From an uncultured Bacteroides sp. (GTDB taxonomy: Bacteria > Bacteroidota > Bacteroidia > Bacteroidales > Bacteroidaceae): a DNA stretch of 47,554 bases. The DNA is taken from NCBI GenBank assembly GCA_944322335.1, contig CALUOU010000012.1, positions 1-47,554 on the forward strand. The letters run 5' to 3'. Below the pieces are notes generated by a model. That model saw only the letters and a list, made by a program, of their open reading frames with translations. It had not been told where the DNA came from and did no database searches. The position numbers and the translations under genes were made by a program. Below, one piece after another: positions 27,034-36,755 of this stretch (position 1 is its first letter; the number at the start of each line of letters is the position of its first letter).

Positions 27034-29874
27034 CTATAGGCCGATACCGCCAGCGAGCTCTTCCTTCAAGAATTTGGGCGTATAGCCTTTCTCGCTTTGA
27101 GCCACTTCTTCAGGTGAGCCGCACGATAAGACCTCTCCTCCGCCCTTGCCTCCTTCAGGTCCCATGTCTATGATGTAATCTGCCATCTTGATGACATCCA
27201 GATTGTGCTCGATGACGATAACCGTATTGCCTTTGTCCACCAGCCTGTTCAATACATTCATCAACACGCGGATATCCTCAAAATGAAGGCCAGTCGTAGG
27301 CTCGTCCAATATGTAGAGCGTCTTCCCCGTGTCGCGCTTTGATAGCTCCGTGGCAAGCTTCACCCGTTGGCTTTCTCCTCCGGAGAGGGTCGTGGACGAC
27401 TGCCCCAGCTTGATGTAGCCTAATCCAACCTCCTGAAGCACCCTGATCTTATTGAGGATCTGCGGAACGTTTTCAAAGAACTCCACCGCCCGATTGATGG
27501 TCATGTCCAGCACGTCAGCAATGGATTTCCCTTTGTAACGCACCTCAAGGGTTTCCCGGTTATAGCGTTTTCCATGACACACCTCGCAAGGCACATACAC
27601 ATCAGGCAGGAAGTTCATTTCTATCGTCTTATATCCATTCCCCTGACATGCCTCACAACGTCCTCCTTTGACATTAAACGAAAAGCGTCCGGGCTTGTAT
27701 CCGCGTATCTTCGCTTCGGGGAGCCCAACGAAAAGATTCCGGATATCCGAGAACACACCTGTATATGTGGCCGGATTGGAACGCGGCGTGCGCCCCAGGG
27801 GGGATTGGTCTACATTGACCACCTTATCTATATATTCCAGCCCTTCGATGCTCCCATAAGGCAAAGGATCCTGCAAGGAGCGGTAAAATTTTTGCGATAA
27901 GATGGGTTGCAAGGTTTCATTAATCAGAGTAGATTTTCCGCTTCCGGAAACTCCGGTCACACAGATCAGGCATCCCAAGGGAAATTCCGCATCTACGTTT
28001 TTCAGATTGTTTCCCTTGGCTCCCCGCAGCCACAAACTATGTCCGTTTCCTTTTCTCCGTTCAGAAGGAACTTCAATGGCACATTCCCCGTTCAGATATC
28101 GGGAGGTCAGGGTATGCGTCTTCAGCATCTGTCGAGGGATGCCGGCAAAAACCACTTCTCCGCCCAGACATCCGGCCTTCGGCCCCATGTCGATCACATA
28201 GTCAGCCGCCAGCATCATATCCCTGTCATGCTCCACCACAATCACCGTATTCCCCACATCCCGCAAATCCTTCAGGGAGTGTATCAGGCGTTGGTTGTCC
28301 CGCTGATGCAGCCCGATGCTCGGCTCATCGAGGATGTAAAGCACGTTCACCAGCTGAGAGCCTATTTGGGTGGCCAGACGGATACGTTGGCTTTCCCCTC
28401 CAGACAGGCTGACCGAGCTCCGGTTGAGCGACAAATAGTCTAAGCCCACATCCAGCAAAAACTTCAGACGCGTGCGGATCTCCTTCAGAATCTCGCCCGC
28501 TATCTGCTTTTGCTTAGAGGAAAGGTACGGATCAAGATGCGTCAGCCACTCATAAAGCTCACTGATGTCCATACTGGAAAGCTCATAGATATTTTTGTCA
28601 TGAATACGGTATGACAGGGCTTCTCTATTCAATCTGGCTCCATGGCATTCGGGACATATGGCGGTTTTGGCAAACTGCTCCGCCCATTTTTGAGCCGTGG
28701 CAGAAGCGTCCTTTTCCTGCAACATCTGAATGTATTTCACCACTCCCTCGTAAGCCGCAAAATAGTCAGATGACGTACCCGCTAAAGAGCTTTTAATCTT
28801 AATCCGTTCGTCTGCCCCATACAGGATCTCATCAATAGCCTCATCCGGCAATTCCTTCACAGGCGTTTTCAAGGTAGCCTCATATTTCTCCAGCAAAGCG
28901 CTTATCTGCCAGAAAATCATACTGTTTTTATATTTCCCAAGAGGGGCGAACGCTCCTTCATAGATGGAAAGCCCGCGATCAGGGATCACCTTATCTATAT
29001 CAATCTGGTTGACCACTCCCAATCCTTTGCACTTGGGACAAGCACCTTGGGGAGAGTTGAACGAGAAATTGTGAGGAGCAGGCTCCCTATATGCCAGTCC
29101 CGTAGCAGGACACATCAGCCGTTTGCTGTAATGACGCAAAACACCGTTCTCCACATCCAATACCATCAAAAGCCCATCACCCTGACGCATGGCTGTAGCC
29201 ACAGTATTCTTCAAACGCACATCTTCGTGCCCTGTCACCTGCAACTTGTCTATCACCACCTCCACATCGTGGTTTTTATACCGATCCAGCCTCATGCCCG
29301 GCAAAGCCTCACGCACTTCCCCATCGACACGCACATACAGATAGCCTTTCTTGCGCACCTGATCAAACAACTCCTTGTAATGCCCCTTCCGGTTGCGCAC
29401 CAAAGGAGCAAGAATGTAAATCCTCTTCCCCTGATAATCCTTTTGGATCAGGCCAATGATTTGCTCCTCAGTATATTTCACCATCTTTTCGCCAGACAAA
29501 TAAGAGTAAGCCTCACCCGCACGCGCAAAAAGCAAGCGAAGGAAATCATACACTTCCGTAGTGGTGCCCACCGTAGAGCGAGGGTTCTTGTTGGTGGTTT
29601 TTTGCTCGATGGAAATCACCGGACTCAGTCCTGTAATCTTGTCCACATCCGGACGCTCCAAATTTCCCAAAAAATTTCGGGCGTATGCCGAAAACGTCTC
29701 GATATACCGACGCTGTCCCTCGGCAAAAATGGTATCGAAAGCCAAGGAAGACTTCCCGCTCCCGCTCAATCCCGTTATGACACTCAAGCTATTGCGGGGA
29801 ATTTCCACATCAATATTTTTCAGATTGTGCACGCGGGCACCGTACACGTGTATCTGTTCTGTCTCTTCTTGCAT
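27034..29874 (-). CDS. uvrA: excinuclease ABC subunit A
   Basis: Damage-sensing ATPase of nucleotide excision repair; with UvrB it scans DNA and loads UvrB at lesions. The 946 residues are standard. Two ABC modules are present: Walker [10 protein letters not shown] and GVSGSGKST, signatures SLSGGESQR and TLSGGESQR. The C-terminal zinc module CEACQGNG...CEVCHGKR is intact; the first zinc module has Thr at 258 where E. coli has Cys (see findings). The frame opens 25 codons earlier, but that part crosses the promoter element at 29928, so MQEETEQ is taken as the start. Confidence 0.96.
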   Translation of the reverse strand: MQEETEQIHVYGARVHNLKNIDVEIPRNSLSVITGLSGSGKSSLAFDTIFAEGQRRYIETFSAYARNFLGNLERPDVDKITGLSPVISIEQKTTNKNPRSTVGTTTEVYDFLRLLFARAGEAYSYLSGEKMVKYTEEQIIGLIQKDYQGKRIYILAPLVRNRKGHYKELFDQVRKKGYLYVRVDGEVREALPGMRLDRYKNHDVEVVIDKLQVTGHEDVRLKNTVATAMRQGDGLLMVLDVENGVLRHYSKRLMCPATGLAYREPAPHNFSFNSPQGACPKCKGLGVVNQIDIDKVIPDRGLSIYEGAFAPLGKYKNSMIFWQISALLEKYEATLKTPVKELPDEAIDEILYGADERIKIKSSLAGTSSDYFAAYEGVVKYIQMLQEKDASATAQKWAEQFAKTAICPECHGARLNREALSYRIHDKNIYELSSMDISELYEWLTHLDPYLSSKQKQIAGEILKEIRTRLKFLLDVGLDYLSLNRSSVSLSGGESQRIRLATQIGSQLVNVLYILDEPSIGLHQRDNQRLIHSLKDLRDVGNTVIVVEHDRDMMLAADYVIDMGPKAGCLGGEVVFAGIPRQMLKTHTLTSRYLNGECAIEVPSERRKGNGHSLWLRGAKGNNLKNVDAEFPLGCLICVTGVSGSGKSTLINETLQPILSQKFYRSLQDPLPYGSIEGLEYIDKVVNVDQSPLGRTPRSNPATYTGVFSDIRNLFVGLPEAKIRGYKPGRFSFNVKGGRCEACQGNGYKTIEMNFLPDVYVPCEVCHGKRYNRETLEVRYKGKSIADVLDMTINRAVEFFENVPQILNKIRVLQEVGLGYIKLGQSSTTLSGGESQRVKLATELSKRDTGKTLYILDEPTTGLHFEDIRVLMNVLNRLVDKGNTVIVIEHNLDVIKMADYIIDMGPEGGKGGGEVLSCGSPEEVAQSEKGYTPKFLKEELAGGIGL

Positions 29875-29927
29875 AAAAAATCTCTTGTTAACACAAAATA
29901 ATTCTGTCCGGCCATACAAACATCTTG

Positions 29928-29935
29928 CAAAATTA
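29928..29935 (-). promoter_or_regulatory. Bacteroidetes -7 element for uvrA
   Basis: TAATTTTG followed by CAA on the minus strand, 53 bases before the preferred uvrA start. No SOS-box-like palindrome was recognised nearby. Confidence 0.5.
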
Positions 29936-30014
29936 ATGCTTTCTGCCAAATATCAGTGGAAAATATGCGTTTTTTCGATTCTGAAATGCAGAATATTATT
30001 TCTTAACTCATTCC

Positions 30015-30047
30015 TTTGGCTAAAATACCATAATATTCTTAACTTTG
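30015..30047 (+). promoter_or_regulatory. Bacteroidetes promoter (TTTG-N21-TAACTTTG) for the LysM gene
   Basis: TTTG at 30015-30018, 21-base spacer, TAACTTTG at 30040-30047 followed by CGC; the gene starts at 30091. Confidence 0.65.
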
Positions 30048-30090
30048 CGCCTGTTTTGGAATATTGCAAACAGAAACCAACAATTATTCA

Positions 30091-31860
30091 ATGAGAACGA
30101 TTAAACAGATATTCTTAGTATCATGGGCACTCATCAGCATATGCGGCATGAGCCTGTATGCCCAAGAGAACCAAACCTACATCTTGCACACGATTGAAAA
30201 AGGGCAGAGCCTTTATTCCATTGCCAGCATGTATGGAGTCAGCACCAAAGACATCATCCGGCTCAATCCGGGCAGTGATGACAAAATATACGCAGGACAC
30301 ACCCTCCGGATTCCCCGGAATGTGTCCAACACCCAAGAAGAGACCTATCACACCATTGTTTCCGGAGAGACCCTCTATGGCCTTACCAAAAAATACGGCG
30401 TTTCCGCCCAAGCCATTTGTGAGGCCAATCCCGGATTGAACAATCTCAATTTCCGAACAGGCCAAGTGATCCGCATCCCCACTCCCGAAAAAGAAGTGCA
30501 AACATCAGACCTGAAAACCGACACGCTGGGCATTCAAGGTCCCGTGCGTCCACGATGCCGAGACATGCATAAGGTGAAAAGGCGCGAGACTGTGTTCAGC
30601 ATCAGCCGGAAATATAACATCACAGAAGAGCAGCTGATAGCCGCCAATCCGGAAATCAAAAACAAAGAAAAGCTGAAGCGGGGAACCTTCCTTTGCATCC
30701 CTTATCCCGAAGAAGCCAAAGCCCCTGATCCAGTCAATCCGCCCACGGATAAAGAGCTTTTCACGCAAAGCCAACCAGTCCCACAAAAACTGGGAACCTT
30801 GAAGGCTGCTCTCATTCTCCCCTTCCTTCCAGATGGAAGCCATCAAGGAGAATCCGTCCGCATGATTGAATATTATGAAGGGTTTCTCATGGCGATAGAC
30901 AGCTTAAAACGGAACGGAACGTCTATAGACCTTTATACCTACAATGTCGGCTCCACCCTTCAATCTCTGAAGGCCATCTTAACCCAAGAAGAGCTGAAAG
31001 ACATGAATGTCATTTTCGGACCTTTGCAGCAACAACAGATCAAGCCTTTGGCCGATTTTGCTGAGAAACACCAGGTGAGACTGGTCATCCCATTCACGTC
31101 CAAAGACAACACCGTGTTTCAAAACCCGATGGTATATCAGGTCAACACGCCTCAGTCCTACCTCTACTCGGAAGTGTATGACCATTTCATGCGCCAGTTT
31201 CCACACGCCAATGTCATCTTCGTGGAAGCCAAGGATGGAAAAGACAAAGATGAATTTATCCAAGGACTGAAAGATGAACTAAAAGCCCGCTCCATCCCTA
31301 TGACAAGCGTAAAGGAAGGAGCCGATCTGGAAAACCTGAAGGTCTGCCTGAAAAAGGATCTGACAAACATCTTTATCCCCACTTCAGGCAGCAACGTTGT
31401 CCTTATGCAAACATTGCCCCAATTGACCTTATTGGTGCGTGAAAACCCGGAATACACCATCCAACTTTTCGGCTATCCGGAATGGCAAACCTATACTAAG
31501 GATTACATCGAGTCTTTCTTTGAGCTGGACACTTACTTCTATTCTTCGTTTTACACGAACAATCTCTTGCCTGCCGCCAAGCGTTTCACAGAAAACTATC
31601 GGAAATGGTATGGCAAGGAGATGGAAGACCGTTATCCCAAATACGGCATGTTAGGGTTTGACACAGGATATTTCTTCCTGAAAGGACTTTCCCGTTATGG
31701 GAACAACCTGGAGCAAGAGGTGCATCGCATCAATTTGGTACCCATCCAAACCGGATTCAAATTCCAGCGAGTCAACAATTGGGGAGGCTTTATCAACAAA
31801 AAAGTATTTTTCGTACACTTCACTAAAGACTATGAGCTGGTCAAGCTGGACTTCGATTGA
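30091..31860 (+). CDS. triple-LysM protein with a C-terminal periplasmic ligand-binding-like domain
   Basis: Exported 589-residue protein. A signal peptide ([19 protein letters not shown], cleaved after LYAQ) is followed by three LysM peptidoglycan-binding repeats at about 30-75, 86-131 and 160-207. A proline-rich linker leads to a type I periplasmic-binding-like domain (about 230-589), beginning [15 protein letters not shown] and including [21 protein letters not shown]. The build resembles LpoA-like envelope proteins that combine wall proximity with a ligand-binding fold, but the ligand is unknown. The start after the promoter is preferred over a frame opening at 30064. It may be transcribed with the 31985 gene, 124 bases downstream. 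Confidence 0.88.
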   Translation: MRTIKQIFLVSWALISICGMSLYAQENQTYILHTIEKGQSLYSIASMYGVSTKDIIRLNPGSDDKIYAGHTLRIPRNVSNTQEETYHTIVSGETLYGLTKKYGVSAQAICEANPGLNNLNFRTGQVIRIPTPEKEVQTSDLKTDTLGIQGPVRPRCRDMHKVKRRETVFSISRKYNITEEQLIAANPEIKNKEKLKRGTFLCIPYPEEAKAPDPVNPPTDKELFTQSQPVPQKLGTLKAALILPFLPDGSHQGESVRMIEYYEGFLMAIDSLKRNGTSIDLYTYNVGSTLQSLKAILTQEELKDMNVIFGPLQQQQIKPLADFAEKHQVRLVIPFTSKDNTVFQNPMVYQVNTPQSYLYSEVYDHFMRQFPHANVIFVEAKDGKDKDEFIQGLKDELKARSIPMTSVKEGADLENLKVCLKKDLTNIFIPTSGSNVVLMQTLPQLTLLVRENPEYTIQLFGYPEWQTYTKDYIESFFELDTYFYSSFYTNNLLPAAKRFTENYRKWYGKEMEDRYPKYGMLGFDTGYFFLKGLSRYGNNLEQEVHRINLVPIQTGFKFQRVNNWGGFINKKVFFVHFTKDYELVKLDFD

Positions 31861-31984
31861 CAGGAATTGAGCAAGTGAGTTTGTGAGTTTATAAGCTCTT
31901 AGCCGCAACACATCTGGAACTTGAAAGCTCAAAAACGAAACAACTGAATTGGATGTTTTTTATAAGTATACAACAAAAGAAAAT

Positions 31985-32674
31985 ATGAAACTGGGAAAGA
32001 CAGGAATCGCTCTACTGCTCATGATATGGGGATGCGCAACAGATCTCCATGCGCAGATCGGCGAACAACGCTATAATCTTGCCGTAGGCGTCAATGGAGG
32101 CATCAACCTGAATAGTGTCAGCTTTTCTCCTTCCGTGCGCCAGAAAAACCTGATGGGCATCACGGGAGGTGTCACGGCAAGATACATCTCTGAAAAATAT
32201 TTCAGCATGATTTGCGGAGCACAAATCGAGGTGAATTTCTCGCAACATGGTTGGGATGAGTTTTACGAGGATTATCCAGAACTACAATACACACGCAAAA
32301 TGAATTATGTGGAAATTCCATTGCTGGCACACTTGGCGTTCGGAAAAGACCGGGGGCTGCAATTTTTCATTCATGCCGGTCCTCAGGTCGGTTTTTTCCT
32401 AAGCGACAGCTATACCATAAGCGGAGACTGGGATAACTTCACAGGCATCACCGTAGAACAACACGACAAAACCGTGGAAAACAAATTTGACTATGGCATT
32501 GCCGGAGGAGCAGGTCTGGAACTTCGCACCAAAGCCGGAAATTTCCTGGTAGAGGGCAGGTATTATTATGCCCTTTCCGATTTTTATAAAAGCACTAAAA
32601 AAGATTATTTCGCCCGATCGGCTCACGGAGTCATCACGGCCAAAATCACCTATTTGTTTGACTTGAGGAAATAG
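31985..32674 (+). CDS. PorT-family outer-membrane beta-barrel protein
   Basis: A 229-residue exported protein. Signal peptide (MKLGKTGIALLLMIWGCA, cleavage after LHAQ), then alternating strands typical of an eight-strand barrel: VGVNGGINLNSVSF, VEIPLLAHLAFG, FIHAGPQVGFFLS, GIAGGAGLELR and a last strand ending in YLFDL. These match the PorT/outer-membrane-barrel family common in Bacteroidetes; substrate unknown. The frame opens 12 codons earlier, but the ATG at 31985 directly precedes the signal. The aminotransferase starts 16 bases after it. Confidence 0.85.
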   Translation: MKLGKTGIALLLMIWGCATDLHAQIGEQRYNLAVGVNGGINLNSVSFSPSVRQKNLMGITGGVTARYISEKYFSMICGAQIEVNFSQHGWDEFYEDYPELQYTRKMNYVEIPLLAHLAFGKDRGLQFFIHAGPQVGFFLSDSYTISGDWDNFTGITVEQHDKTVENKFDYGIAGGAGLELRTKAGNFLVEGRYYYALSDFYKSTKKDYFARSAHGVITAKITYLFDLRK

Positions 32675-32690
32675 AAAAATTGAGCTCAAA

Positions 32691-33998
32691 ATGAATACAC
32701 CTATTGACAGAAAACTGATTGATGCCTTAATCAAGGATTTTGGCATCGAAGACTTCTCACAAGCCACCATTCGCGAAGTAAAAGCCATAGCAGCCAAAGC
32801 AGAAGAACTTTCCGGAGTGGAATTTATTAAAATGGAAATGGGAGTGCCCGGTCTCCCTCCCTCTTCTGTGGGCGTAGAGGCCGAAATAGAAGCCCTCGAA
32901 AAAGGGATTGCAAGCCTTTATCCAGACATCAACGGATTGCCAGAACTGAAACAGGAAGCCTCCCGCTTTGTCAAGGCTTTTATTGATGTTGAAATCGCAC
33001 CTGAAGGATGTGTGCCTGTAACCGGATCCATGCAAGGCACGTTTGCCTCCTTCCTCACCTGTCTGCAGTGCGATGAACGGCGTGACACCATTCTCTTTAT
33101 CGACCCCGGATTCCCGGTACAGAAGCAGCAGATTGTTGTCATGGGCAAGAAGTATGAGACTTTTGATGTTTACAATTATCGGGGGGACAAGCTCAAGGAA
33201 AAGCTGGAAAGTTATCTGAAACAAGGAAACATCGCAGCCATTATCTACTCCAACCCCAACAATCCCAGCTGGATTTGCCTCAAAGAAGAAGAATTACGCG
33301 CCATTGGCGAACTGGCCACCCAATATGATGTGATCGTTCTGGAAGACTTGGCTTATTTTGCCATGGATTTTCGCAAGGATTTGGGCACTCCCTTCCAACC
33401 GCCCTTCCAACCTACCGTGGCCCGCTATACCGACCATTACGTCTTGCTCATTTCAGGCTCGAAAGCATTCAGCTATGCCGGTCAGCGAATCGGCGTGAGC
33501 TGTATTTCCAACAAACTTTATCACCGTACCTATCCGGGATTGACCCGGCGTTATCATGGCGGTACGTTTGGAACGGTGTTCGTCCATCGGGTGTTGTATG
33601 CGCTTTCTTCCGGCACAAGCCATTCAGCGCAATATGCCATGGCCGCCATGCTCAAAGCCGCCAGTGACGGACGTTATCGCTTTCTGGACGAAGTCAAAGT
33701 ATATGGGGAACGTGCCAAACGCCTGAAAGATATCTTCTTGCGCCACGGTTTCCATCTGGTGTACGACAATGACTTGGGAGATCCCATAGCTGACGGCTTC
33801 TATTTCACCATCGGCTATCCTGGCATGAGCAGTGCTGAACTGGTGAAGGAACTGATGTACTATGGAGTCAGTGCCATTTCGCTCGTCACCACTGGAAGCA
33901 GCCAGCAAGGTCTGCGCGCCTGCACGTCTTTCATCCAAGATCATCAATACAAACTCTTAGATGAAAGAATGGCATTGTTCAACCATGAAAAGGATTAA
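32691..33998 (+). CDS. PLP-dependent class I/II aminotransferase
   Basis: Fold-type I aminotransferase of 435 residues, cytoplasmic. The Schiff-base lysine is K258 in SGSKAFSYAGQRIG. Other hallmarks are YSNPNNPSW, VLEDLAYFAMDF for the PLP-ring aspartate, and a late arginine in GLRACTSF for the substrate carboxylate. The N-terminus FGIEDFSQATIREVKAIA is family-specific but does not reveal the amino donor. It probably shares a transcript with the upstream barrel gene; no terminator separates them. Confidence 0.9.
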   Translation: MNTPIDRKLIDALIKDFGIEDFSQATIREVKAIAAKAEELSGVEFIKMEMGVPGLPPSSVGVEAEIEALEKGIASLYPDINGLPELKQEASRFVKAFIDVEIAPEGCVPVTGSMQGTFASFLTCLQCDERRDTILFIDPGFPVQKQQIVVMGKKYETFDVYNYRGDKLKEKLESYLKQGNIAAIIYSNPNNPSWICLKEEELRAIGELATQYDVIVLEDLAYFAMDFRKDLGTPFQPPFQPTVARYTDHYVLLISGSKAFSYAGQRIGVSCISNKLYHRTYPGLTRRYHGGTFGTVFVHRVLYALSSGTSHSAQYAMAAMLKAASDGRYRFLDEVKVYGERAKRLKDIFLRHGFHLVYDNDLGDPIADGFYFTIGYPGMSSAELVKELMYYGVSAISLVTTGSSQQGLRACTSFIQDHQYKLLDERMALFNHEKD

Positions 33999-34038
33999 TG
34001 AGATTGGCAAAAACAAGATGTCATTTATCACTAATTTT

Positions 34039-34250
34039 GGATCAGACGGAAAATACGGTTGCGAAGCATTATTGGATACTTGGCCAACGAAGCAATAATA
34101 CTTGGCCAACGAAGCAAGATTAAATGGCCAACGAAGCAATAATACTTTGGCAAGTAACCTATGCTGCTGAAAAAAGCCCAGACAGGATTTTGTCTCAATG
34201 ATCAACCTACTTCCAGCTACCTTGCAACCGTCTTTTCAGGCTGAACCCTA
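34039..34250 (+). repeat. MITE-like dispersed repeat, copy 2
   Basis: Second copy, opposite in orientation to 101-315. Three tandem 22-base units start at 34081, 34103 and 34125, each beginning TGGCCAACGAAGCAA; the ends pair imperfectly (GGATCAG/CTGAACC plus CGGTTGC/GCAACCG cores). CTAATTTT occurs directly on both sides (34031-34038 and 34248-34255) and could be a target duplication, though copy 1 has CTACTTTT at the same end, so it may belong to the element. It lies between convergent genes. Confidence 0.75.
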
Positions 34251-34271
34251 ATTTTACAACCGGGTACATGC

Positions 34272-34328
34272 AAAGACACGATAGCAGCCTCCGTAAGGAA
34301 AGATAGGGATGGCTACTATCGTGTCTTG
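34272..34328 (-). terminator. hairpin after the sugar transferase gene
   Basis: Arms of 17-18 bases (AAGACACGATAGCAGCC with GGCTACTATCGTGTCTT, one mismatch) around a 21-base loop, about 18 bases past the stop of the minus-strand gene. The T run is short. The rest of the 33999-34345 gap is the repeat element. Confidence 0.7.
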
Positions 34329-34345
34329 CGTTTTCTTAGCGTTGC

Positions 34346-35746
34346 TTAATAAGCGTTCTTTTCGCCTTTGAACATGTTGGCCACAGTCATAAACATGATG
34401 CGGAGGTCAAGCAGGAATGTCCAGTTTTCAATGTACCACAAATCACGGCGCACACGTCCTTCCATCTGTGAAAGCTCTTTCGTCTCTCCTCGAAAACCTG
34501 TCACCTGAGCCCATCCCGTAATGCCTGGCTTCACTAAGTGCCGCATCATGTACTTGTCTATCAGGTGAGAATACTCCTCTGTGTGTTTCAGCATGTGAGG
34601 ACGAGGACCTACAATAGACATATCACCTAAGAATACATTGATAAACTGAGGCATTTCGTCCAAATTGCTCTTGCGAAGGAAATTTCCGAACTTCGTCTTC
34701 CGAGGGTCGTCTTTCGTGGCCTGCAGGGTATCGGAATCCTTATTGACTTTCATCGAACGGAATTTATAGCACCAGAAAATTTTGCCGTTCTCACCGTTCC
34801 GCTCCTGCTTGAAAAAGATGGGGCCGGGGGAAGTCAGTTTGATGACCGCACCCACTATTATATATAGAAAAGGAAAGACAATCACCAGGAAGAGAGAGGA
34901 GCACAACAAATCAAACGTCCGTTTCACCAGCCGATTCATAGGGTTCTGCAACGGTTCTCTACGGATAGAAAGCACAGGCACCTCGCCCAACAGAGTGAGC
35001 TGCAACTGACGCTTCAAATAATTGCGCACATTGGGCACGCTATAGAAGCGGATCATATTGTTCTCACAATAACGGATCAAAGACAATACATCGTCTTTAC
35101 ATACCGAGGGAAGCCCGCAATACAATTCCTGGACGGGATGAGAAGGCAGCCACTCCTTCAAGCGTCGCATCTCCGCCTGATAACTGGGAGTGGAAGGACT
35201 AATGTCAGCATCACCCTTGAAAAAAGTGCCTTCCACCTGATAGCCGTAAGTCACGTCTCCCATAACGTCCTGTAGCTCAAACATGTTGTCACCTCCACCC
35301 ACCAAGGCCACCTTCCGAATATTGACTCCCCTGGTGCGCATGGATTTTACAAAATGACGCACACCCAACCGCCAGCAAATCAAAAGCAGACAAAAAAGAA
35401 GGTAGAAATAAAGGACATACCAACGGGAGAAATTGCTGACCTTGATCAGGATCAACATCGTCAGGAAAAACACCAAGTGAAGGCCAATGGTTCCAAACAG
35501 GCGAGCCACGATCTGCTCCGGACGCACGATACGATAGTGAAGAATAACCTTAAATATGGATATGCAAGGTATATAACATAAATTAGCCAAACCAAGATAG
35601 GTATTCAGCGGAAAGGCTACGACCAAGGGATCTGTCTTTTTCAAAATAAAATAGATGAGCAACATTGAAAAATTCAGCAACACGAAATCACCCAAGATAA
35701 CAACATTGCGAATCATTTCGGAACGTTCGGATATCAGCTGTTTCAT
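34346..35746 (-). CDS. polyprenyl-phosphate sugar phosphotransferase (WcaJ/WbaP type)
   Basis: Initiating enzyme of surface polysaccharide synthesis, moving a sugar phosphate from a nucleotide sugar to undecaprenyl phosphate; 466 residues. Four hydrophobic segments (about 15-130) precede a central Rossmann-like part and a C-terminal transferase domain from KRTFDLLCSS, with SPGPIFFKQERNG, YKFRSMKVN, SNLDEMPQFINVF and MSIVGPRPHM. KPGITGWAQVTGFRGET and the final WYIENWTF are typical. The start is the ATG at 35746; a TTG two codons earlier is less likely. No other polysaccharide genes are nearby. The sugar may be glucose, galactose or a derivative. Confidence 0.92.
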   Translation of the reverse strand: MKQLISERSEMIRNVVILGDFVLLNFSMLLIYFILKKTDPLVVAFPLNTYLGLANLCYIPCISIFKVILHYRIVRPEQIVARLFGTIGLHLVFFLTMLILIKVSNFSRWYVLYFYLLFCLLLICWRLGVRHFVKSMRTRGVNIRKVALVGGGDNMFELQDVMGDVTYGYQVEGTFFKGDADISPSTPSYQAEMRRLKEWLPSHPVQELYCGLPSVCKDDVLSLIRYCENNMIRFYSVPNVRNYLKRQLQLTLLGEVPVLSIRREPLQNPMNRLVKRTFDLLCSSLFLVIVFPFLYIIVGAVIKLTSPGPIFFKQERNGENGKIFWCYKFRSMKVNKDSDTLQATKDDPRKTKFGNFLRKSNLDEMPQFINVFLGDMSIVGPRPHMLKHTEEYSHLIDKYMMRHLVKPGITGWAQVTGFRGETKELSQMEGRVRRDLWYIENWTFLLDLRIMFMTVANMFKGEKNAY

Positions 35747-35910
35747 AACCAATCACTTTTTTTAAAAATTTAGTTGAATGCTACCATTATATAAATCTGA
35801 ATTGTTTAGAAGTCAAACAATGAACCATCCTCAACTGGCATTTTGTGCAGAAGCTCCATAACTTCTATATTCTATTTCCGTCCACTATTTTTCTCTTTTA
35901 TAATTCGGGA

Positions 35911-35918
35911 CAAAGATA
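35911..35918 (-). promoter_or_regulatory. Bacteroidetes -7 element for the sugar transferase
   Basis: TATCTTTG on the minus strand with CTTG (near TTTG) 19 bases upstream at plus 35938-35941. It predicts a leader of about 155 bases with no recognised structure. Confidence 0.55.
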
Positions 35919-35979
35919 CGAAGAATAGTATCATGGGCAAGGATATTTAACTAAATTCTTTCCATAACTAAAAAAATAG

Positions 35980-35987
35980 TATCTTTG
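35980..35987 (+). promoter_or_regulatory. Bacteroidetes -7 element for the AlaX-like gene
   Basis: TATCTTTG followed by CGC. It implies a leader of about 110 bases before the ATG at 36105; the leader contains a small hairpin ATGCGAAAAAGCAT and a weak CGGATG/CATCCG pairing. Apart from the two promoters the 35747-36104 gap holds nothing I recognise. Confidence 0.55.
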
Positions 35988-36104
35988 CGCTGTTTTTTCA
36001 GGCAATCGAAACTTGATTTTTAACTTTTCAGATGCGGATGACGCAGGTCTCAACCTCAGGTTACAGAACATGCGAAAAAGCATCCGTCGCTAAACTCTTA
36101 TTTT

Positions 36105-36578
36105 ATGGAAACAACTACCTTGCTTAACGAACACAACAAACAGGAATATCCACCCATGCACACCTGTGAACACATCGTCAACCGTACGATGATGAACTTG
36201 TTCGGGTGCGGACGGTCTGTCTCGGCACACATCGAACGGAAAAAGAGCAAACTGGACTATCGGCTGGAGACCTGCCCCACGGAGGAAGAAGTGAAACGCA
36301 TTGAGGAAACCGTGAATGAAACCATCGCCCAAAAACTGCCCGTCACCACCCAATTCATCACACAGGCGGAAGCTCAAGGACGGTTTGACCTGAAACGCCT
36401 GCCAGAAAACGCATCAGAACTGGTACGCATCGTCCGGGTGGGAGACTATGACGAATGCCTCTGCATCGGCACACACGTGACAAACACCTCGGAGATCGGC
36501 ATATTTAAGATAGTCAGCCACAGCTGGGACGAAGCGGAAAAGTGCTGGAGAATGAGGTTCAAGCTCATAGAACGCTAA
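36105..36578 (+). CDS. AlaX-like tRNA-editing protein
   Basis: Stand-alone homologue of the second additional domain of alanyl/threonyl-tRNA synthetase, 157 residues. The zinc/catalytic residues of the editing site are visible: H19 and H23 in MHTCEH, and C120 and H124 in CIGTH. Such proteins hydrolyse Ser-tRNA(Ala) or Gly-tRNA(Ala). It is shorter than full AlaX and lacks the N-terminal OB-like part, so it is of the compact type. The exact tRNA is not known from sequence. Confidence 0.85.
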   Translation: METTTLLNEHNKQEYPPMHTCEHIVNRTMMNLFGCGRSVSAHIERKKSKLDYRLETCPTEEEVKRIEETVNETIAQKLPVTTQFITQAEAQGRFDLKRLPENASELVRIVRVGDYDECLCIGTHVTNTSEIGIFKIVSHSWDEAEKCWRMRFKLIER

Positions 36579-36617
36579 CATTTTGTCATGAACGAGACCA
36601 AAAAGTCTGACCTTTCC

Positions 36618-36630
36618 TGACAGATTGTCA
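36618..36630. promoter_or_regulatory. palindrome upstream of the hsp20 sigma-54 promoter
   Basis: TGACAGATTGTCA, a perfect five-base inverted repeat with a three-base spacer, 22 bases before the -24 box. A further TGTCA (36584-36588) and TGAC (36608-36611) lie upstream. It could bind an NtrC-type activator. Confidence 0.4.
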
Positions 36631-36651
36631 AGAAAAGATCTATCTGCCGAA

Positions 36652-36667
36652 TGGCACGCCTTTTGCA
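36652..36667 (+). promoter_or_regulatory. sigma-54 (-24/-12) promoter of hsp20
   Basis: TGGCACGCCTTTTGCA matches the RpoN consensus TGGCACR-N4-TTGCW at every fixed position, with GG and GC exactly 12 bases apart. It predicts a start near 36678 and a leader of about 78 bases. No TAnnTTTG promoter is seen for this gene. Other parts of the gap show nothing more. Confidence 0.75.
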
Positions 36668-36755
36668 AAAGATAAAGCGAACACGGTTCGGAAAACCCTT
36701 CCGGACAGAGTTCAAATATCAGATGTTTAACTTATTAATATAGGAGATTTAAATT

